A stretch of DNA of 64,000 bases, taken from contig PUFA01000081.1 in the NCBI GenBank assembly GCA_003508835.1, positions 1,488,001 to 1,552,000 on the forward strand, read 5' to 3'. The stretch comes from Eonycteris spelaea. Its lineage: Eukaryota; Chordata; Mammalia; Chiroptera; Pteropodidae. The translations under genes and the position numbers were made by a program. Shown one piece after another: positions 58,155 to 64,000 of the stretch. The notes below the pieces were generated by a model. That model saw only the letters and a program-made list of their open reading frames with translations, was not told where the DNA came from and searched no databases. Each line of letters starts with the position of its first letter. The first letter of the stretch is position 1.

Positions 58155-58290
58155 CAAAGACTTTATGAAGTAGTGTTCTATTGGTGAAGACACTAAAGCT
58201 ACATCCGTAACTGTTTAGCCAATAATCAGTGGAGGGTCTGTAGTGAGATTCATAGCCAAGGTATAACTAAACAGCCCTTTGAGACCTGCT
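58155..58290 (-). repeat. MIR SINE fragment
   Basis: Weak antisense MIR: 'gaagacactaaagctacatccgtaactgtttagccaataatcagtggagg'. Positions 58291-58870 hold nothing I can assign. Confidence 0.4.
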
Positions 58291-58872
58291 AGTTAAACTC
58301 CCTTCATGTACTGATTGAGATGGATAACTATCTATGCTAGCCTCTCTGGCAGGCTCTCCCCCTTCTTCTGGTAATGGCAACCTGATACTGTTAATTCAGC
58401 CCATGTTGTTTGGGGAGCACTGACTGCTTCTCTGGATTCAGGAGAGAACTCATAAGCCGCTAGCAAAGCCCACCCCTCAGTATGTGAGATAGGTACTCTG
58501 CATGGTTGAAACTAATAAGAATAAGGCCTAGGACTTTTGTGCAACTATTATTATAAGAGATATCCTTTTCTCTGGAATAGAAGCAGTTGCAGAGCCAGTG
58601 GGGATAACCATGTGGATATAATTAACCATGTGGCTATAATTAACCTGAAAGAAACAAGGAATTGAGAGAAAGCAAGACTGCCCATGTCCTGACGACACTT
58701 TTTGAGTCCCTGGGTCAGGCCATGCCTGAAATCTGAACTACCCATGAAAATATTAGTTACGAGAGTTGAACAGGTTCATTTTGCCTAAATCAGCTTGATT
58801 TGTCTTCTCTGTTATTTGCAACCCAAAATTTTTTGTTTGTATAAATGTGGAAACTGGAAGCTCCAAAGAGAG

Positions 58873-59329
58873 TGTTGTGAGTTGAATTATGCCTCCCCAA
58901 AAATATGTTGACATTCTACCCTGAGGTATCTGTAAATGTGGGCTTATTTGGAAGGAAGACCTTTGCAGATGTGATTGATAAGTTAAGATGAGGTCATACT
59001 AGATTAGGATGGACCTCAAATCCAATATGTCCTGTGTCCTTATAAGAGGAGGAGAAGACACAGAGACATGGACCAACACAGAGGTCAGATGGTCATGTGA
59101 GGATGGAGGCCAAAACAGGAATGATGCAGCTGCAAGCCAAGGTGGTTTCAAGGACTCCCTGAAACCACCAGAAGCTAGAAGAGGCAAGATGAACTCTTCC
59201 CTAGAGTCTTCAGAGCCCTGTTAGCATCTTGATTTCACCTGTACCCCCAGAGCCATGAGGTAATAAGTTCTTATCATTTAAGCCATCAGTTTGTGTACTT
59301 TCTTATGGCAGCCCTAGGAAATTAACACA
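58873..59329 (+). mobile_element. MaLR (MLT1A/B-like) provirus, 5' LTR
   Basis: A complete LTR: the start 'tgttgtgagttgaattatgcctccccaaaaatatgttgac', 'cttatttggaaggaagacctttgcagatgtgattgataagttaagatgaggtcatactagattagg', 'gtccttataagaggaggagaagacacagagacatgg', 'gatgcagctgcaagccaagg' and the end 'atggcagccctaggaaattaacaca'. It is about 457 bp, a normal length. It is followed directly by a primer-binding-site-like sequence. Confidence 0.92.
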
Positions 59330-60641
59330 GATTTTGGTACCGGGAAATAGAGTGCTGCTGTAACAAATCCCCAAAATTGTGGAAGTGGCTTTGGAATTAG
59401 GTAACAAGTTGAGGCTGTAAGCATTTTGAGGTACATGACAGAAAAAGCTTAGGTTGCCTTGAAGAGATGGACTGTTAGTAGAAATATAGACATTAAAAGC
59501 AAGTTCAGTGAGGGCTCAGGAAGAAGAGAGAACTATATAGAAAGTCCCTATAATCTTAAAGACTACATATATCATCATGAATGGAATGTTGTAGAAATAG
59601 GAATATTAAAGGTACTTCTGGCAAGGCCTTAAAAGTAAATTATAAACATGCTATGGACAGTAGAGGAAAGGATCCTTATTAAAAAGTGGTGGAAAACTTG
59701 GCTAACTTGTATTCTACCATTGGGTAGAAAGAAGAGTTTATAATGATGAAATTGGATATTTAGCTGAAGAAACTTCAAAGCAATGTGTGGAAGGTGTGGC
59801 CCGATTTCTCCTTGCTGCTTATAGTAAAATTCGAGAGGAAAGAAATAAATTGAGGGTGAAATTGTTAAACAAAAAGAAACCACCACTTTGGTAATTTGGA
59901 AAATGTTTAGCCTATCCGGATAAGAAGATTAGAGATTTGGTGTGAGACTCTTATTAAATCAACCATCTAAGCAGAAGCCAGGAAGAGAGTTAGGATTATC
60001 CAAGAAAAATCTAGAGAATCACCCCTGGACATGGGCACGGATCCCCCTGACATTCAAGGAAGGCTACAAGGTTTTAGGACTGTTTATCAGCAGAAACACT
60101 GTCAGCCTTGACTGGAAGAGATGAGATGAAATGAAGGAAGAATGACTGTGAGGGCACAGCCACGGATTCGAAGGCGAAAGAAGATGGGACTGAAAGGGTG
60201 GGGTTGCCACCTTGGGCTCAGAGGGTGGAGCCTCAAGCCACAGAGTATTACTCTCAGGCTCTGAAACCTAATAGGACTTGCCCTCCTGGTTTGAAAATTT
60301 GCTTAGGACTCATGGTCCTTTTATTCCTTCCAATTTCTCCCATTTGGAATGGGAATATCTATTCTATGACTGTCTGACCACTATTTTTGGAAACAGATAA
60401 TTTGTTTCACAGGTCCATAGATGCAGAGAAATTTTACCCCAGGAGGTATCATAATTGCAATCTCACCTATACCTTATGTAGGTGACTTAGAAGATAAGAT
60501 TTGGAACCTTTTGAGTTGATTATATTTAGATGAGATATTTTGATTTAGAGTTGATGCTGAATGGGTTCAGATTTGAGGGATGTTGGGATAGAGTTGAATC
60601 TTTTTGCACATGGAAGAACACAATGTGGGGGGAAGACACAC
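59330..60641 (+). mobile_element. MaLR provirus internal region
   Basis: It begins 'gattttggtaccgggaaatag', close to the tRNA-Leu-type primer-binding site used by ERVL/MaLR elements. The interior ('ggaagtggctttggaattaggtaacaagttgaggctg', 'ggatatttagctgaagaaacttcaaagcaatgtgtggaaggtgtggcc') matches the non-coding or gag-remnant interior of MaLR elements. MaLRs lack pol and env of their own and depend on ERVL proteins. No long frame survives. The region is about 1.3 kb. Confidence 0.85.
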
Positions 60642-60801
60642 TGTTGTGGGGTGAACTCTGTCCCCTCAAAAGATATGCTGAAGTCCTAACCTCAGGTACC
60701 TGAGACTGTGACTTCTATCTTCTAGAATACGAGATAATAAATTCCTGTTGTTTAAACCAGTTTGTGGTACTTTGTTATGGCAGTCCTGGACAACTAATAT
60801 A
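60642..60801 (+). mobile_element. MaLR provirus, 3' LTR with internal deletion
   Basis: It starts like the 5' LTR ('tgttgtggggtgaactctgtcccctcaaaagatatgctgaagtcctaacctcagg') and ends like it ('tttgtggtactttgttatggcagtcctggacaactaatata'). About 300 bp in the middle are missing between 'ctgtgacttct' and 'atcttctagaatacgag'. It keeps the AATAAA-type signal. Confidence 0.9.
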
Positions 60802-60804
60802 GGT

Positions 60805-62325
60805 AAAGACTTGTCCAGCTCCCTAGAGCCAATCAATGGCTGAACTATGAACTGTGAACCTGATTTATAGATTAATTTACAAAGGAAAAAATCCAGAAAT
60901 TACCTAAGTAAATATTTCAATAACTATTTATTCAACAAACAACCATTGTTCCAATTATTGCATTTATAGATAAAATATCCAAGAGAGAGGACAAACAGTA
61001 GAGCTTGTGTGTATATTTATGTAGATACAGAGTGACATAAAATTGGTACCGAGGTCATTACTTTTCTTCATATAAAGAAAAGCAAATATGAAACAAAACT
61101 TAAAACACCAAATTAGCAAATATTTTTAATTGAAAGCATAAACACACTATGTTCTGGTTCTTTAAATGGAGTGAATTTGACTTGCCCTATATATTCAGCA
61201 ATACAGAAATACAAATTCCTATTTTTAACCAATTCTTTAATATTAGCCAACAGAACAATTCTTTTCCTTTTATATTGTTTTTATCACAAGAAGCCAGAGC
61301 TCTCTTTAATGTGTTTTATACAATCCATTCTATAAGAAGTATTACCTAAGTGTGATTAATAACACATTCTTGAATCCAGCTTCTCTGCTCCATAATATTT
61401 CAACATAGCATGCAGCACTGAAGGATTTAAAAATACAATTCAACTATGAAATTAAAAAGTAGTTTGCTTTCTCTTATTTTTCACTACAGGGTTGACTGAT
61501 TGATATTGACTACTCTAAAATAAATAAGTACAAGATAAAGTTCATACGGTTCCAAAGTACTCATTACTGAAATCATCTTTAGTCAAACTGAGAGGTGGAT
61601 ACAAAATTATTGAAGATAAACTAATCTCTGCAGAGATAATGTATGAATACTTGACAAATAGAAGAATATAGCTCACCTTGCAGTTATAAAACTATGACAT
61701 TATAATGGTGAAATAATGCAGAAGTGAAGCACCTGTCACAAGACTTGAGTTCTGGACAATAGAAACAGCTGAATCTATCTGGTTCACAAACACACTAGAG
61801 GTCTTGGGTGGTTTGATACGTGATTCAGTTGTACCAAAGAGTGAAGACCAATTATACTGGTGGGAACATGAAGACTGCTCACTCATTTTTCCACTTGTTA
61901 ATTCACTGGCACTTTTCTGTAAAGAACATCTGTAGATGTGGGCCTTTCAATAGCCCTGGTCCGACTTTTTGTTTCAATCTCCATTTTCTAAAGGTCAGTT
62001 GGGGACCTGGTGGGTACATACCTTATCTGAGCAGGAAGACAACACACAGAAAGAAGAAACAGAGAGACAGCAAAGTGTGCAGGTCCTGATCACATTGTTC
62101 AAATCCCTGGATGGAACAGGGTTTATGGGTCTATGAGAGATGGCGGCTCCTCCTCCTTTCCCAGGGGAGTGGCTCCTGATCTGAGACTCAGCACACAGAG
62201 CTCAATGATCAGGTAAGAGCTGGGCATGTGACAGGCTGGATTTACCAGATCATCAAAGGCCTCACTCCTGAGAACTTTGTGTTGAGCTTTCAGATATACA
62301 TACTCCTTTTCCATTTGTGTTGGGC
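60805..62325. other. Unassigned intronic sequence
   Basis: AT-rich. A weak MIR-like piece may lie at 60815-60960. No exon or other repeat recognised. Confidence 0.4.
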
Positions 62326-62329
62326 CTGG

Positions 62330-62560
62330 AAAGACGTTGGACTGGAATTGTGACCCAGCCTGCTTAAGAATGCTCTAGCCCAGGTAGATGGGGATGAAGC
62401 ATAAAGACATGGAAACAGAATTCAGATGTTTGTAACATCATTTGAGGCCATATATTCATTCTTGCTTGAAGCCAGATCACCCTCGAACTATTTGTAAATT
62501 TTCTTGTTGTTATGCTATTTTAGGTTGAGTTTTCTGTCACAACCAAAACAGGTATAATCA
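62330..62560 (+). mobile_element. Possible MLT1-like LTR 3' fragment
   Basis: 'gttggactggaattgtgacccagcctgc', 'cttgcttgaagccagatcaccctc' and 'gttatgctattttaggttgagttttctgtcac' have the texture of a MaLR-type LTR 3' half. Strongly diverged. Confidence 0.4.
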
Positions 62561-64000
62561 ATAAATAAAGCCTTTTCGGCTGTTAAATTCAGTATCAGCT
62601 GATTCTTTCTCAAAGCCTCTCCCAGAGGTATATTAAAGGACTTGAATTTATTACCAAATACTCCAAGGCCAAGATTAGAATTACCTATACTGGAATTACC
62701 AGAAATGTCATCTAAAATAGCTCAAAGGTTGGTTCACACTAATATGTGTCATTATAAGAAAGACTAATCCTCACAGCTTTCTTTCACCATTGCCAAAGCG
62801 TCATTTTCAAAAGAAAAGGGAAGTCGGGCTGTCTGGCCCATACTTGCCCTGATATATAACTGTGACTTAATAGGAACAAAGCATTGTCTTGCCTGAATGT
62901 CAGCAGGAGCAACAGACGGGTGCCCTCCTACTATCGTTCAAGGCCAACAAGAACCTAAACAAACAAAAGTTCTATACAGTTCCCCGGCCACAGAGTCCCC
63001 ACCATACCACATGAGATGTAGAGTCTTCATTTCTGTGGTCTGGCTTATAAGCACTGTGTATACTCTATTTGACTGACATGAAAACAAAACACTGGAAATA
63101 GCTCCTTTTCTGGAAACTTCCTCTCACAGCCATTTGAGGTTCTTAGACTTGAACCAATACCCTTCCTGAAATAACCTTTGAAACTACTGATGTTCTCTTC
63201 AGGCAACTTCCTTTCACAGGTTTTATCTCTTATTTTCCCTTCATATTTTCCCAATTTTAATCATCTTGGCAAAGAATTTATCACTAATATTTTCATCCAG
63301 CATAATACAATTTCTCAGATTTTTTCCTCTCAGATAATTTTTAAGAAAAACAAAAACCTGCAGCTGCCATTCATGTGGTGGTTTTAATCTATTTTGAATT
63401 GGAACAGATTAGCACTCAGAAAAATTGTGCAACGATGATCAAAGAAAAATGAATTTGAAATGTCTGGTTCACAACATTTGAAAACAAGGACAGTATTGTT
63501 GGCTGAAAAAGAGTCCCTATTGCATAATTAACTGAGATGTCAGCACAAGGCTAAAAAAATGTTCCTCCTGGGGTGCCCTCCTCCCAGATCCCACCTTGGA
63601 GAATCTGGAATTTGAAAGAAGCCTTATCTGTGGATCAGACAGTTCTGAGAGACTCCATTCTGGGACACTCCATTCCAGGGCAGTTAGTGGTGCAGAGAAA
63701 CCTCGTAGGGGGCAGGAACACCAGGGCAGACATGTTAGATCTCACGCACAGCTGGTACCCCAGCACTGCATGAAGGGTGAAGAAATCACCCTCAGCCTGG
63801 ATTCTGAGATGGCTTAGACATCACTGTCAAGATGCTTTCTTAAATAACATTATTTAGGAATCTCATCATGAGGACTATACCACAAAGATTTCTCAAAAAG
63901 AAACAGTTACTCCTTAAACAAAAGAAACAAAGGAAACCCAGAAAAGTGACAAGAACAAGAGGTGAGCATCCATTCATTCTGGGTGGTAATCTTGGTTTGT
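62561..64000. other. Unassigned intronic sequence
   Basis: No repeat family, exon or RNA gene recognised to the window end. Two overlapping short plus-strand frames at 63573-63817 have no domain or splice support. Confidence 0.4.

Larger units (their letters stand above)
31381..64000 (-). other. CACNA2D3: Intron of CACNA2D3 upstream of the exon (partial)
   Basis: This is the intron preceding the exon in transcription order. The expected preceding coding segment (ending HEFDADLQ) was not seen, so the intron continues beyond 64000. Its contents are repeats and unassigned sequence. Confidence 0.85.

Overview
This is vertebrate nuclear DNA, almost certainly from a placental mammal. It is AT-rich and gene-poor, packed with old interspersed repeats (L2, MIR, L1M, MLT1/MaLR, hAT-Charlie, Tigger) and microsatellites. 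No reading frame is arranged like a bacterial or viral gene. I saw no Alu, rodent B1/B2, carnivore SINEC or ruminant Bov-tA copy in either orientation, so the order cannot be named safely. A typical primate, mouse-like rodent, carnivore or ruminant locus this long would normally carry such copies.

The one protein-coding feature I can support is a 163-bp exon on the minus strand at 31186-31348. Its 54 codons, flanking AG/GT splice sites and reading phase match a constitutive exon of CACNA2D3 (voltage-gated calcium channel auxiliary subunit alpha2delta-3), at the start of the VWA_N region. The remaining ~63.8 kb is therefore the two flanking introns: the upstream intron lies at higher coordinates and the downstream intron at lower coordinates. 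CACNA2D3 is a very large gene with long introns, so one exon in 64 kb is expected.

Layout. 1-7.1 kb: L2, MIR and MER5A remnants with (TAC)n and (CA)n. 7.2-12.3 kb: one long degenerate L1 carrying a precise Tigger insertion, and a GATA/GGAA tract where part of ORF2 is missing. 12.3-21.6 kb: mostly unassigned sequence with a 325-bp polypyrimidine block and a few MIR/L2. 21.6-21.9 kb: a 27-bp-period minisatellite. 21.9-31 kb: L2/MIR mosaic, a splice-site-bounded 36-bp exon-like segment on the plus strand, and a hAT element. 31.2 kb: the exon. 31.7-37 kb: L2, MIR, two further L1 3' ends and a large purine microsatellite inside an L1 3' UTR. 37-47.5 kb: LTR fragments, L2 runs and a 667-bp MER1-type hAT element with target-site duplication. 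47.6-64 kb: sparse repeats, an ERVL-type LTR, an MLT1 LTR, a Tigger MITE, a fold-back L1 end, and a near-complete MaLR provirus at 58.9-60.8 kb.

No multi-gene system, CRISPR array, operon, tRNA, snRNA or rRNA gene was found. The items most worth a second look are the exon-like segment at 26.26 kb, the minisatellite with its long antisense frame, the L1 fold-back hairpin, the repeat expansions seeded inside L1 copies, and two repeat-free stretches that may be conserved non-coding elements. Repeat family names come from memory of consensus sequences, and repeat boundaries are approximate unless target-site duplications are stated.
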